The position numbers and the translations under genes are program-made. Source: JAVJUV01 sp047314965 (GTDB lineage: Bacteria > Pseudomonadota > Alphaproteobacteria > Rhodobacterales > Rhodobacteraceae). From it: 64,000 bases of DNA. Below the pieces are notes generated by a model. It had not been told where the DNA came from and searched no databases. It saw only the letters and a program-made list of their open reading frames with translations. The stretch is taken from contig NZ_JBLBVK010000036.1 in NCBI RefSeq assembly GCF_047314965.1, forward strand, positions 1 through 64,000, read 5' to 3'. Shown here piece by piece: positions 43,067 to 52,042 of the stretch (positions are counted from its first letter, which is position 1; each line of letters opens with the position of its first letter).

Positions 43067-44023
43067 TCAGACAGCCAAGCTCTTGGCAGCACGCGCTGCA
43101 CGCAGGTTGTCGGCCAGCAATTTCATCGCAGCCATGCGCACGGCCACGCCCATCTCGACCTGCTCCTGGATGACAGACCTGTTGATGTCATCGGCGATTG
43201 TTCCGTCGATCTCGACACCCCTGTTCATGGGGCCGGGATGCATGACGATGGCGTCTTCCTTGGCGAAGGACAGCTTCTCTGCGTCCAGACCAAAGCGGTG
43301 GAAATACTCGCGCTCCGAAGGAATGAAGGCACCGTCCATCCGCTCCTTCTGAAGTCGGAGCATCATGACGACGTCCACGTCTTTCAGGCCCTCTCGCATA
43401 TCATGGAACACTTCGACGCCCCAATCGGCGGCTCCTGACGGCATCAGGGTGCGGGGGCCCACCAGCCGCACTCGGTTTTCCATTTTCCCGAGGAGCCAGA
43501 TGTTCGAACGTGCCACACGCGAATGCGCGATGTCGCCACAGATGGCGATCGACAGTCGATGGAGCCTTCCCTTGGCGCGCCGGATCGTCAGGGCATCCAG
43601 CAGCGCCTGGGTGGGATGCTCGTGCCGGCCGTCGCCCGCATTGAGGACGGCGCAATTCACCTTTTGCGCCAGAAGGTTGACCGCACCTGAATTTGGATGA
43701 CGCACGACCAGAAGGTCCGGATGCATCGCGTTCAGGGTCAATGCCGTGTCAATGAGGGTTTCCCCTTTTTTTACGCTGGATGCGCCGATGGCCATATTCA
43801 TCACATCCGCACCCAGACGTTTGCCGGCCAGCTCGAAACTGGCCTGGGTGCGGGTCGAATTTTCGAAAAACATGTTGATCTGCGTGAGCCCAGACAAAGC
43901 AGTATCGTGCTTCACGTCGCTTCTGTTCAGATCGACATAGGTATCGGCCAGATCCAGAAGAGTGGTGATTTCGTCCGGGGCGAGATGTTCGATGCCAAGC
44001 AGGTGGCGCGCGCGGAAACTCAT
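43067..44023 (-). CDS. pyrB: Aspartate carbamoyltransferase catalytic subunit
   Basis: Forms carbamoyl-aspartate in pyrimidine synthesis. The 318-aa protein has the carbamoyl-phosphate motif FFENSTRTQASFELAGKRLG, the DGRHEHPTQALLDALTI segment and HPGPMNRGVEID. ATG at 44023 follows GAAGGACGAG; the frame to 44101 is upstream extension. First gene of a minus-strand set pyrB, two membrane proteins, pyrC'. No PyrI regulatory subunit gene is nearby, which agrees with an ATCase that pairs with a PyrC' subunit. Confidence 0.96.
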   Translation of the reverse strand: MSFRARHLLGIEHLAPDEITTLLDLADTYVDLNRSDVKHDTALSGLTQINMFFENSTRTQASFELAGKRLGADVMNMAIGASSVKKGETLIDTALTLNAMHPDLLVVRHPNSGAVNLLAQKVNCAVLNAGDGRHEHPTQALLDALTIRRAKGRLHRLSIAICGDIAHSRVARSNIWLLGKMENRVRLVGPRTLMPSGAADWGVEVFHDMREGLKDVDVVMMLRLQKERMDGAFIPSEREYFHRFGLDAEKLSFAKEDAIVMHPGPMNRGVEIDGTIADDINRSVIQEQVEMGVAVRMAAMKLLADNLRAARAAKSLAV

Positions 44024-44150
44024 GGGCTCGTCCTTCGAATGCGCTTCTCTATAGGACGGCTGGTGCGCCCTGCCAAGAAGGGGCAGGTTTTGGCGCGGCA
44101 AATCGGCAGGGGCGATTGCGCATTTCCCGGCTGCGCCCTAGCTTCTGGTC

Positions 44151-44906
44151 ATGGGATTCTGGGAAATGAAAGCGGCGCTGGAATGGCAGATCGCCATGGG
44201 TGCGGACGAGGCGATCCTCGATGCGCCGGTCGATCGCTATTCCCTTCCTGAGACACCGTCAAAAAAAGCGGACGCTTCGCTGCCGCCACCGGTCGAGGAT
44301 AAGATTGACGCGGTCGCTGTGTCCCGTGCCACAGCCGAGTCTGTTACTGATCTCGACGGTTTGCGCGCTGCGATGGACGCTTACGAGCACTGCGAACTGA
44401 AGCGCGGCGCGCGGCAACTGGTATTCTCGGACGGTCAGCCGAATGCGAAGGTCATGATCATCGGCGAGGCACCGGGCCGGGATGAAGACATGCAGGGCAA
44501 GCCTTTTGTCGGGCGTGCCGGACAGCTTCTGGACCTGATGTTCAGCCATATCGGACTTTCGCGTCAAAGCCCCGCCGCTGAAACCGCGCTTTACATCACC
44601 AACGTCCTGCCCTGGCGCCCTCCTCAGAACCGCGATCCGCAACCTGACGAGGTCGCGATGATGCTGCCGTTCCTGAAGCGGCATGTGGAGCTGATCGATC
44701 CCGATATCCTTATTGCCATGGGAAATCATTCCTGCCAGGCGCTGTTGGGGCAACGCGGAATAACGCGGTTGAGGGGCAAATGGGCCGAGGCGCTGGGCAA
44801 ACCGGTACTCCCCATGTTTCACCCCGCCTACCTGCTGCGCACGCCCGAGGCAAAGCGCGAGGCCTGGGCTGATCTTCTCTCTCTCAAGGCAAGGCTGTCC
44901 AAATGA
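44151..44906 (+). CDS. Uracil-DNA glycosylase, family 4-like
   Basis: A 251-aa uracil-DNA glycosylase superfamily protein. After a variable N-terminus of about 70 residues come VMIIGEAPGRDEDMQGKPFV and GRAGQLLDLMF (motif A), NVLPWRPPQNRDP and PMFHPAYLLRTP (motif B His). Family 4 enzymes bind a [4Fe-4S] cluster through four Cys; here only Cys81 (YEHC) of those positions remains, and KCRPP-type Cys is Trp, so the cluster is likely absent. Such variants occur in alphaproteobacteria. Divergent from pyrB; overlaps moaB by 4 nt (ATGA). Confidence 0.87.
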   Translation: MGFWEMKAALEWQIAMGADEAILDAPVDRYSLPETPSKKADASLPPPVEDKIDAVAVSRATAESVTDLDGLRAAMDAYEHCELKRGARQLVFSDGQPNAKVMIIGEAPGRDEDMQGKPFVGRAGQLLDLMFSHIGLSRQSPAAETALYITNVLPWRPPQNRDPQPDEVAMMLPFLKRHVELIDPDILIAMGNHSCQALLGQRGITRLRGKWAEALGKPVLPMFHPAYLLRTPEAKREAWADLLSLKARLSK

Positions 44907-45445
44907 GCCGCATAGACGAGTCCAAGGAATTCATCCCGGTCCGGATTGCGGTTCTGACCGTCAGCGATACCCGTTCACTGGATGACGATCGTTCGGGTGA
45001 TACTTTGGTGCAGCGGATCACGGATGCCGGTCACAAACTGGCCGCTCGCGACATCGTCACAGATGACCGCGACAAGATCGCTACGCGCCTCCGCAACTGG
45101 TGCGCCGACCCCGAGATCGACGTGATCCTGTCCACGGGCGGTACCGGACTGACGGGGCGTGATGTGACGGTCGAGGCGCACAGGGACGTGTACGAGAAGG
45201 AGATCGAGGCCTTCGGAACCGTATTCACCCATGTATCGATGGCCAAGATCGGGACGTCGGCAGTGCAAAGCCGCGCCTGTGGCGGCGTAGCGCAAGGAAC
45301 CTATTTGTTTGCACTGCCCGGCAGTCCCGGAGCGTGCAAGGACGCTTGGGATGAAATCCTTGTCTGGCAGCTGGATTATCGCCACAGGCCCTGCAATTTC
45401 GTGGAAATCATGCCACGTCTCGATGAGCACCTCCGACGGAAATAG
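44903..45445 (+). CDS. moaB: Molybdenum cofactor biosynthesis protein MoaB
   Basis: A 180-aa MoaB/MogA-family protein that adenylylates molybdopterin in cofactor assembly. Motifs: AVLTVSDTRSLDDDRSGDTL, VILSTGGTGLTGRDVTVEA (molybdopterin-binding) and LFALPGSPGACKDAWDEIL. It overlaps the glycosylase gene by 4 nt. Its product would supply molybdenum cofactor to enzymes such as the SoeA-like oxidoreductase at 26-29 kb. An 88-bp gap precedes the next gene. Confidence 0.94.
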   Translation: MSRIDESKEFIPVRIAVLTVSDTRSLDDDRSGDTLVQRITDAGHKLAARDIVTDDRDKIATRLRNWCADPEIDVILSTGGTGLTGRDVTVEAHRDVYEKEIEAFGTVFTHVSMAKIGTSAVQSRACGGVAQGTYLFALPGSPGACKDAWDEILVWQLDYRHRPCNFVEIMPRLDEHLRRK

Positions 45446-45533
45446 CACTCTCATACGTTTGAACCACATGGGCTTTGCTAAATGACGGGCAGAGCTACAT
45501 AATGCAGCGTTGCAACTTCACGGACGAACCGTC

Positions 45534-47000
45534 GTGCGATTTCTCAGACGATCCCTTGTCGGTCTTTTTCTGCTGGCTGTGACCTTCGGCCTGATGGCCT
45601 ATGCCGGTTCATTGGTCTGGGATGCCCTGCAGGCACGCTGGTCGGATGAACCGGGTGAGCGGCCCGCGCGGGAGCGCGTATTTGCCGCGGACGTCGTGAC
45701 GATATCCCCTGAAACCATCCGCCCGGTTCTTTCGACCTTTGGTGAGGTGCGTTCCCGACGCACATTGGAGCTCCGGGCTTCCGCAGGCGGTCAGGTGATC
45801 TGGTTGTCTCCGGAATTCGAGGAGGGTGGCGAAGTCGAGGCTGGCGCGCTTCTGGCCCGGATCGATCCCGCCGACGCGCAATCTGCTCTGGACACGGCCC
45901 GCGCTGATCTGTCCGAGGCTGAAGCGGATCTGCGCGATGCGGAACGCGCGCTTGGGCTGGCGGCGGATGACATTCTGGCGGCCGAGGATCAGGTTCGTTT
46001 GCGAGACAGCGCCTTGACGCGGCAGCAGGACTTGTTGGACCGCGGAGTAGGCTCGACAGCCGCTGTAGAAACAGCCGAACTTGCCTTGTCTTCTGCGCGG
46101 CAGGCGCTGGTCTCACGGCGCCAGGCACAGGCCAGTGCCGAGGCTCGGGTAGACCAGGCAAACACGGCTCTGGAACGGCGCAGGATCGCGCTGGCAGAGG
46201 CAGAGCGGCGTCTTGCGGATACCGAGATTGAAGCAGAGTTCACCGGCGTTCTGAGCGAAGTGTCTGTGGTCGAAGGCGGCTTGGTCAATGCGGGTGAAAG
46301 CCTTGCCCAGCTGATCGATCCGAAGGCGCTGGAGGTCGCGTTTCGTGTTTCAACGCCGCAGTATACGCGGTTGCTGACCGAGAGTGGTCGTCTTGTCGGT
46401 GCCGATGTCTCTGCTTCCATCGACATTCTTGGCGTCAATCTTGAAGCCAAAGGCGTCATCAGCCGTGAAAGCGCGGCAGTCGGCGAGGGTCAGACCGGAC
46501 GGCTTCTGTTCGCGCGTCTGGATAGCGCACCCGGGTTCAGGCCGGGAGATTTCGTCTCTGTGCGCATTCAAGAGCCGCCGCTGGATCGCGTGGTACGCTT
46601 GCCTTCGGCTGCCGTCGATGCCGCTGGGACCGTGCTTCTCCTTGGTGAAGAGGATCGGTTGGAAGTCGCGAGTGTCCAGGTTTTACGTCGCGAAGGCGAC
46701 GACGTCATAGTCCGAGCCCGAGGTCTCGCCGGTCGTGAGATCGTGGCCGAGCGCACACCTCTTCTTGGTGCAGGAATTCGTATTCGCCCGATCCGCCGGG
46801 GTGCCGACGGCGCGGCAGCCCCAGAACCCGAGCCAGAAATGCTGTCGCTTGATCCCGACCGACGCGCGCGGCTTGTCGCTTTTGTCGAAGGAAACCAGTT
46901 CATGCCGGCCGAGGCCAAGGCTCGCGTTCTGGCTCAGTTGCAGGAAGACCTGGTGCCAGCCCGCGTGGTCGAACGCATCGAATCCCGGATGGGAGGCTAG
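45534..47000 (+). CDS. RND efflux periplasmic adaptor (membrane fusion protein)
   Basis: A 488-aa membrane fusion protein. An N-terminal membrane anchor (SLVGLFLLAVTFGLMAYAGS) leads into the lipoyl/barrel-sandwich hybrid domain (LELRASAGGQVIWLSPEFEE; ADTEIEAEFTGVLSEVSVVE), a long alpha-helical hairpin (about 130-240) and beta-barrel domains. GTG at 45534 is chosen (RFLRRSLVGLF follows); a TTG at 45510 extends the frame by eight residues. It ends 3 bases before the pump gene and shares its transcript. Confidence 0.9.
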   Translation: MRFLRRSLVGLFLLAVTFGLMAYAGSLVWDALQARWSDEPGERPARERVFAADVVTISPETIRPVLSTFGEVRSRRTLELRASAGGQVIWLSPEFEEGGEVEAGALLARIDPADAQSALDTARADLSEAEADLRDAERALGLAADDILAAEDQVRLRDSALTRQQDLLDRGVGSTAAVETAELALSSARQALVSRRQAQASAEARVDQANTALERRRIALAEAERRLADTEIEAEFTGVLSEVSVVEGGLVNAGESLAQLIDPKALEVAFRVSTPQYTRLLTESGRLVGADVSASIDILGVNLEAKGVISRESAAVGEGQTGRLLFARLDSAPGFRPGDFVSVRIQEPPLDRVVRLPSAAVDAAGTVLLLGEEDRLEVASVQVLRREGDDVIVRARGLAGREIVAERTPLLGAGIRIRPIRRGADGAAAPEPEPEMLSLDPDRRARLVAFVEGNQFMPAEAKARVLAQLQEDLVPARVVERIESRMGG

Positions 47001-47003
47001 GTC

Positions 47004-50000
47004 ATGGCCCGTGATCTGGCCCGCGCCACGGGTGGCATACTCTCGTATTTCACGCGCCACCGAACGGCGGCGAACCTTCTGCTTCTGATCCTTCTTTTCG
47101 CCGGTGCTTACACAATACCCCAGATGAGGGCTCAGTTCTTCCCGGACGTCATTGTCGACGATGTCGATATATCGGTCACCTGGGATGGGGCCGGGGCCGA
47201 GGACGTGGACGCCGCTATTGTCCAGGTACTGGAGCCCGCGCTGCAGGGTGTGGACGGGGTGTCTGAAACCTCGGCGACGTCCCGCGAAGGCAGCGCATCG
47301 ATCAGCCTGGAATTCGAGCCGGGCTATGACATGGATCGGGCAGAAGAGGACGTGCAGACCGCGCTCGACGGTGTGAACAATCTCCCAGAAGATGCCGACG
47401 ACCCGGAGATCCGTCGCGGGCGCTGGTCGGACCGGGTGACGGACGTCATCATAAAGGGGCCGGTCGGGGTCGATCAGCTCGCGAACTTTGCCGATGAATT
47501 CGTCCAGCGGCTATTCGCGCAGGGGGTGACCCGTACCACCATCAGGGGGCTTGCGGCCCCCGAAACGATTGTCGAAGTCACCTCGCTTGATCTGATCCGT
47601 CACGACATCACGATGCGACAGATCGCTGACGCGATTGCAGAAGAGGCCGAAGCTGACCCCGCGGGTGATGTTTCTGGCGCTGCCCGCGTGCGCACCGGTG
47701 TCGCCAAACGCTCGGCAGACCAGATCGCAGATATCGTTCTGCGATCGTCCGACGACGGCACACAACTGCGGATCGGCGACGTTGCCCGTATTCGGGTAGA
47801 GGGCATCGATCGCGAGCGCGCGTATTTCGTGGGGCCTGATCCAGCCATATCGATCCGAGTCGACCGCTCGGCTCAGGGCGATGCGATCCGCATGCAGCGG
47901 ACTGTCGAAGAGGTCGCTGCCGAGATGGAGCGGACCCTTCCCACCGGCGTCGAAATCGATCTGATCCGTACTCTTGCCGAGTCGATAACCGCGCGTCTGA
48001 ACATCCTTCTGGACAACGGCGCCATGGGGCTTGGCCTCGTGGTGCTGTTGCTGTTCCTGTTCCTCAATGCGCGCACCGCGCTTTGGGTGGCAGCCGGGAT
48101 TCCGGTCGCGATGACCGCGGCGATCGCGATCATGTGGATGGCCGGATTGACGCTGAACATGATCTCGCTTTTCGCGCTGATCATCACCCTCGGTATAGTT
48201 GTGGACGATGCCATCGTCGTGGGCGAGCACGCCGATTTCCGTGCTCGACGCCTTGGCGAGGACCCAGCCACGGCGGCTGAGAATGCCGCGCGGCGCATGT
48301 TCACGCCGGTCTTCTCGGCGACGATCACGACCATTATTGCCTTCTTTGGTCTAGTCGCCATCGGGGGACGCTTTGGCGACCTGATTGCCGATATTCCGTT
48401 TACGGTCATCGTGGTTCTGACTGCGTCGCTGGTCGAATGCTTCCTGATCCTGCCTAATCATATGAAGCATGCGTTGACCCACACAGCCAAGGAACACTGG
48501 TACGACTGGCCTTCTCGTTTCGTGAACAGGGGCTTCCGCTGGATCAGAGAAACCCTGTTCCGGCCGCTGATGGCGGGTGTGATCGTGGCCCGCTATCCGG
48601 TTATCGCGTTCGTGATTGTCATTCTGGCCAGCCAGGTTGCGCTTTTCATTCGCGGTGACTTGCAATGGCGCTTCTTCAACGCGCCTGAACAGTCTTCGGT
48701 CACCGGCAATTTTGCCATGGTGCCGGGTGCGACGCGTGACGACACGGTCGAGGTCATGCGCACGCTTCAGAAGACCGTCGAGGAACTTGGCGTCAAGTAT
48801 GAGGCCGAGCATGGTCGAAACCCGATCCGCTATGCGCTGGCCGAGATTGGTGGAACGACAGGGCGTGGCCTTGCGGGTGAGGAGACAAAGGAAACGGACC
48901 AGCTGGGGTCGATCGCGATCGAACTGATTGATGCCGATCTGCGTCCGTATTCTTCGTTCGCCTTCGTTGCGGAACTGCAGGACGCCGTTCCGCGTCATCC
49001 GATGCTGGAGACCATCAGTTTCCGCGGCTGGCGCGGGGGGCCAGGTGGCGACGCGATCGACATCGAGCTGTCCGGCGCATCCTCGGAAACGCTGAAAGCC
49101 GCCGCTGAGAACCTGAAAGCTCAACTCGTGCGCTATGGAGAAGTGTCGGCGCTGGAGGACAATCTTGCCTATGACAAGGAAGAGCTGGTTCTGGAGTTGA
49201 CGCCGCAGGGGCAGGCGTTAGGGCTGACCATTGACGATCTGGGCGGAACGCTGCGCGCGCGCCTGAACGGGATCGAGGCGGCCACCTATCCCGACGGGCC
49301 TCGCTCGGCGGCGATTCGCGTAGAGCTGCCGTCCGGCGAACTGACCGCCGATTTCCTTGAGCGCATGTTGATCCGGACCGGACCGACACAGTCGGGACAG
49401 GGGGTTTATGTGCCATTGGCCGATATCGTCACGGTCGAACGCCGCACAGGATTCTCGACGATCCGGCGCGAGAACGGGATACGCGTCGTGTCAGTGACGG
49501 GTGATCTGTCCGAGGACGACCCCGACCGCGCCACCGAGATTTCAACCGAGATTCGTGAGGTCATCCTGCCGAAACTGGAAGAGGATTTCGGGATTTCGAC
49601 CTATATGTCCGGTCTTGCAGAGCAAGAGCGCGATTTCCTTGCCGACGCCCTGACTGGCCTGGTCCTGTGCCTCGCGGGAATCTACCTGACGCTGGCGTGG
49701 GTGTTCTCGTCCTGGCCGCGGCCATTCGTGGTGATGGCAATCATTCCTTTTGGACTTGTAGGCGCGATTTGGGGTCACCACCTTTGGGAAGTGCCACTCT
49801 CCATGTTTTCGGTTGTCGGCCTCATAGGAATGGTTGGCATCATCATCAACGACTCGATCGTTCTTGTGACGACCGTTGACGATTACTCCAAGGACAGGGG
49901 TCTGTTCCCGGCAATCATTGATGCGGCCGCTGACCGACTGAGGCCCGTGTTCCTGACCACGGCGACGACCGTTCTGGGGCTTGCGCCGCTGCTCTACGAG

Positions 50001-50396
50001 ACATCGAAAGACGCGCAGTTCCTGAAACCGACGGTTATCACGCTGACCTATGGTCTTGGTTTCGGGCTCGTGCTCGTACTGCTGGTCGTGCCCGCTCTAC
50101 TTGCGATCGGGCATGATCTTGGCAGGAATATCCGGGCAGCACGTCGGGCCTTCGCAAGCGGCGCGCGCGCGCCCGGCATGGGCCTTGCGCTGGGCGTTGC
50201 GGCGCTTGGAATGACGGTTGCATTCGTCTTTACCCTCGGTTCGGTAATCGTCAGGGGAGCCATGCCCGCCGCGCTTGGCGGCGGCACATCTGCTCCGATC
50301 GCGCTGGGCGTGTTTGTTGCAGTGTCGGCGGCTATCACAATTGTTGTCTGGTTGCTTGCCAGCGTTCGAATGGCGGCGCGGCGGGCAAGTACCTGA
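47004..50396 (+). CDS. RND-family efflux transporter (inner-membrane pump)
   Basis: A 1130-aa resistance-nodulation-division pump with twelve helices and two large periplasmic loops. Features: N-terminal helix (NLLLLILLFAGAYTIPQMRA), the helix 4 proton-relay region (ALIITLGIVVDDAIVVGEHA) with adjacent Asp residues, and the repeated second half (FSVVGLIGMVGIIINDSIVL). It is longer than AcrB by about 80 residues at the C-terminus, which adds two hydrophobic helices (ALGVAALGMTVAFVFTLGSV; IALGVFVAVSAAITIVVWLL). Substrate unknown; no outer-membrane TolC gene is adjacent. Confidence 0.93.
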   Translation: MARDLARATGGILSYFTRHRTAANLLLLILLFAGAYTIPQMRAQFFPDVIVDDVDISVTWDGAGAEDVDAAIVQVLEPALQGVDGVSETSATSREGSASISLEFEPGYDMDRAEEDVQTALDGVNNLPEDADDPEIRRGRWSDRVTDVIIKGPVGVDQLANFADEFVQRLFAQGVTRTTIRGLAAPETIVEVTSLDLIRHDITMRQIADAIAEEAEADPAGDVSGAARVRTGVAKRSADQIADIVLRSSDDGTQLRIGDVARIRVEGIDRERAYFVGPDPAISIRVDRSAQGDAIRMQRTVEEVAAEMERTLPTGVEIDLIRTLAESITARLNILLDNGAMGLGLVVLLLFLFLNARTALWVAAGIPVAMTAAIAIMWMAGLTLNMISLFALIITLGIVVDDAIVVGEHADFRARRLGEDPATAAENAARRMFTPVFSATITTIIAFFGLVAIGGRFGDLIADIPFTVIVVLTASLVECFLILPNHMKHALTHTAKEHWYDWPSRFVNRGFRWIRETLFRPLMAGVIVARYPVIAFVIVILASQVALFIRGDLQWRFFNAPEQSSVTGNFAMVPGATRDDTVEVMRTLQKTVEELGVKYEAEHGRNPIRYALAEIGGTTGRGLAGEETKETDQLGSIAIELIDADLRPYSSFAFVAELQDAVPRHPMLETISFRGWRGGPGGDAIDIELSGASSETLKAAAENLKAQLVRYGEVSALEDNLAYDKEELVLELTPQGQALGLTIDDLGGTLRARLNGIEAATYPDGPRSAAIRVELPSGELTADFLERMLIRTGPTQSGQGVYVPLADIVTVERRTGFSTIRRENGIRVVSVTGDLSEDDPDRATEISTEIREVILPKLEEDFGISTYMSGLAEQERDFLADALTGLVLCLAGIYLTLAWVFSSWPRPFVVMAIIPFGLVGAIWGHHLWEVPLSMFSVVGLIGMVGIIINDSIVLVTTVDDYSKDRGLFPAIIDAAADRLRPVFLTTATTVLGLAPLLYETSKDAQFLKPTVITLTYGLGFGLVLVLLVVPALLAIGHDLGRNIRAARRAFASGARAPGMGLALGVAALGMTVAFVFTLGSVIVRGAMPAALGGGTSAPIALGVFVAVSAAITIVVWLLASVRMAARRAST

Positions 50397-50401
50397 GGGC
50401 G

Positions 50402-51184
50402 TCAGTCGCACCCCAACGCCTCGACGGCCTTGCCGCCGGCAAGAATTGTCAGCCGGACGTCCGAGCGTGCGAGCGCAAAGGGCGTGGCGCTTGGAGGGAC
50501 CATTTCGACCTCGGCGCGTAGTGTCACTCCGGTGCGGCTGACCGTGGCCTCCGATATCCAGAGACCCGACTCGCCAGCTTCGATCACGGCGACTTCTTCC
50601 CCGTCCATCTTCGCCACATCGGTCTCGACGCCCACGCGAAGCCCGTCCGAGATCGGAGAAATCTCACAGCGCAGTTCGCCGCCGATAGAGGGACGATCAT
50701 CCAGAGCGGCCTTCAACGCGCTTGAATCGTGCCGGGCGGGAGTGAGTTCAGCGGCGATGCGGAACGTCACGGGAATGCAGATATCTTCGCAAACACCGAT
50801 TTCGATCTCGCCCATCAGACGGATCGTGCCGGCGCGGTCGTGCGTGTCGATCAGCAGCGGAAAAAGCACGCTGTCTTTATAGCCGATTGAGCGCAGGCCG
50901 TTCTGGTTGAAGACTTCCGGTACCGGATAGTGCACGTCGACGTCAGCGATGTTCGAGGACCCGGACCAGTTGAAGGATGGGGGAATACCGCCTTCGCCAG
51001 GCGCACGCCAATACGTTTTCCACCCCGGTGCCAGTCGGATGGACAGGCCAGCTATGTGCCGCCCATCTGCGTCGCGCCAGCCGGGAACGATTCCGATCTG
51101 TGCGACGTCATCCGGAACCTGCGCCGAGGCGGGCAGGGCCAGAATGACGGCAAGAGCCGTGGTCATGATCGAACGTGCCAACAT
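50402..51184 (-). CDS. DsbD N-terminal-domain-like periplasmic protein
   Basis: A 260-aa exported protein. The signal peptide is MLARSIMTTALAVILALPAS followed by AQ. The mature part resembles the periplasmic alpha domain of DsbD (ISIRLAPGWKTYWRAPGEGG; FNWSGSSNIADVDVHYPVPE) and keeps a nearby Cys pair in GVCEDICIPV, the position of the redox pair. It lacks the membrane and thioredoxin domains, so it would accept electrons from a separate DsbD/CcdA-type protein. ATG at 51184 has GGA six bases upstream; the frame extends to 51226. Convergent with the RND pump. Confidence 0.85.
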   Translation of the reverse strand: MLARSIMTTALAVILALPASAQVPDDVAQIGIVPGWRDADGRHIAGLSIRLAPGWKTYWRAPGEGGIPPSFNWSGSSNIADVDVHYPVPEVFNQNGLRSIGYKDSVLFPLLIDTHDRAGTIRLMGEIEIGVCEDICIPVTFRIAAELTPARHDSSALKAALDDRPSIGGELRCEISPISDGLRVGVETDVAKMDGEEVAVIEAGESGLWISEATVSRTGVTLRAEVEMVPPSATPFALARSDVRLTILAGGKAVEALGCD

Positions 51185-51300
51185 CACAAATCCAATACGC
51201 CGAACAAAGGTTGAAATTGAAATCACATTCAGGTCACGGAGCGTGAGTGTTGTGGCCGATCCTCTTGATCGAACTCACTTGCTTCCCCATTCTGTTATAT

Positions 51301-51867
51301 ATGAGCGCACCCGATAGTCTTGAAGGCAAACTCTTGATTGCCATGCCCGGAATGGGGGATCCGCGTTTTGAGCACAGCGTGGTTTTCATGTGCGCCCATT
51401 CCGAGGAAGGCGCGCTTGGCCTGATTGTTAACAAGCCCGCTCCTGAGTTGCGGTTTGCGGCGCTGATCGAACAGCTTGGATTTGATGTCGGTGATCCCAA
51501 GCGGGAGATCCGTATCCATTTCGGCGGTCCTGTGGAGCACGGCCGCGGCTTCGTTTTGCACTCATCCGATTACCGGTCAGAAGGCTCGACGCTCGAGGTG
51601 GATGACTCCTACAGCATGACCGCGACAATGGATGTTCTCGAGCAGATCGCCAGAGGCGACGGCCCCAGTTCGGCGTTGCTGGCGCTGGGATATTCAGGAT
51701 GGGGCCCCGGTCAGCTTGAAGCCGAAATATTGCAGAATGGCTGGCTGACCTGCGATGCCGCGCCCGAGATCGTCTTCGGTGAGAACGACGAAACGAAGTG
51801 GAGCGCAGCGCTCAGAACGTTGGGGATCGATCCGCTGATGCTGTCGGGCACTGCCGGACGCGCTTGA
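51301..51867 (+). CDS. yqgE: YqgE/AlgH family protein
   Basis: A 188-aa protein of the DUF179 family. Visible are LEGKLLIAMPGMGDPRFEHS and VVFMCAHSEEGALGLIVNKP near the N-terminus and YSGWGPGQLEAEI in the C-terminal half. ATG at 51301 is the family start; there is no clear ribosome binding site before it, and the frame opens earlier at 51247 with only TTG/CTG codons. Function unresolved (older AlgH name relates to alginate regulation). Followed by a strong terminator. Confidence 0.93.
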   Translation: MSAPDSLEGKLLIAMPGMGDPRFEHSVVFMCAHSEEGALGLIVNKPAPELRFAALIEQLGFDVGDPKREIRIHFGGPVEHGRGFVLHSSDYRSEGSTLEVDDSYSMTATMDVLEQIARGDGPSSALLALGYSGWGPGQLEAEILQNGWLTCDAAPEIVFGENDETKWSAALRTLGIDPLMLSGTAGRA

Positions 51868-51992
51868 GCGATTTCACGTTCATGGCTGAGCGTCTGGAGG
51901 GCTTTTCGAAAGTCCTAGATCTGAGTGATGCCCACAGCATGCAGGTGCAATACACTTAGCCGACGCTTTGCATATCTTTGGAATACGCAGAA

Positions 51993-52024
51993 AAACGGGC
52001 CGCCCCACAGAGGGCGGCCCGTTT
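51993..52024. terminator. Bidirectional intrinsic terminator between yqgE and the 5'-nucleotidase gene
   Basis: A perfect 12-bp stem, AAACGGGCCGCC (51993-52004) with GGCGGCCCGTTT (52013-52024), and an 8-nt loop. On the plus strand it ends CGTTTGTC and on the minus strand GTTTTTCTG, so it can stop convergent transcripts from both sides; the minus T-run is longer, favouring the nucleotidase. The 120 bp between yqgE and the stem show no gene. Confidence 0.8.
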
Positions 52025-52042
52025 GTCATCAGGCAGAAAAGA

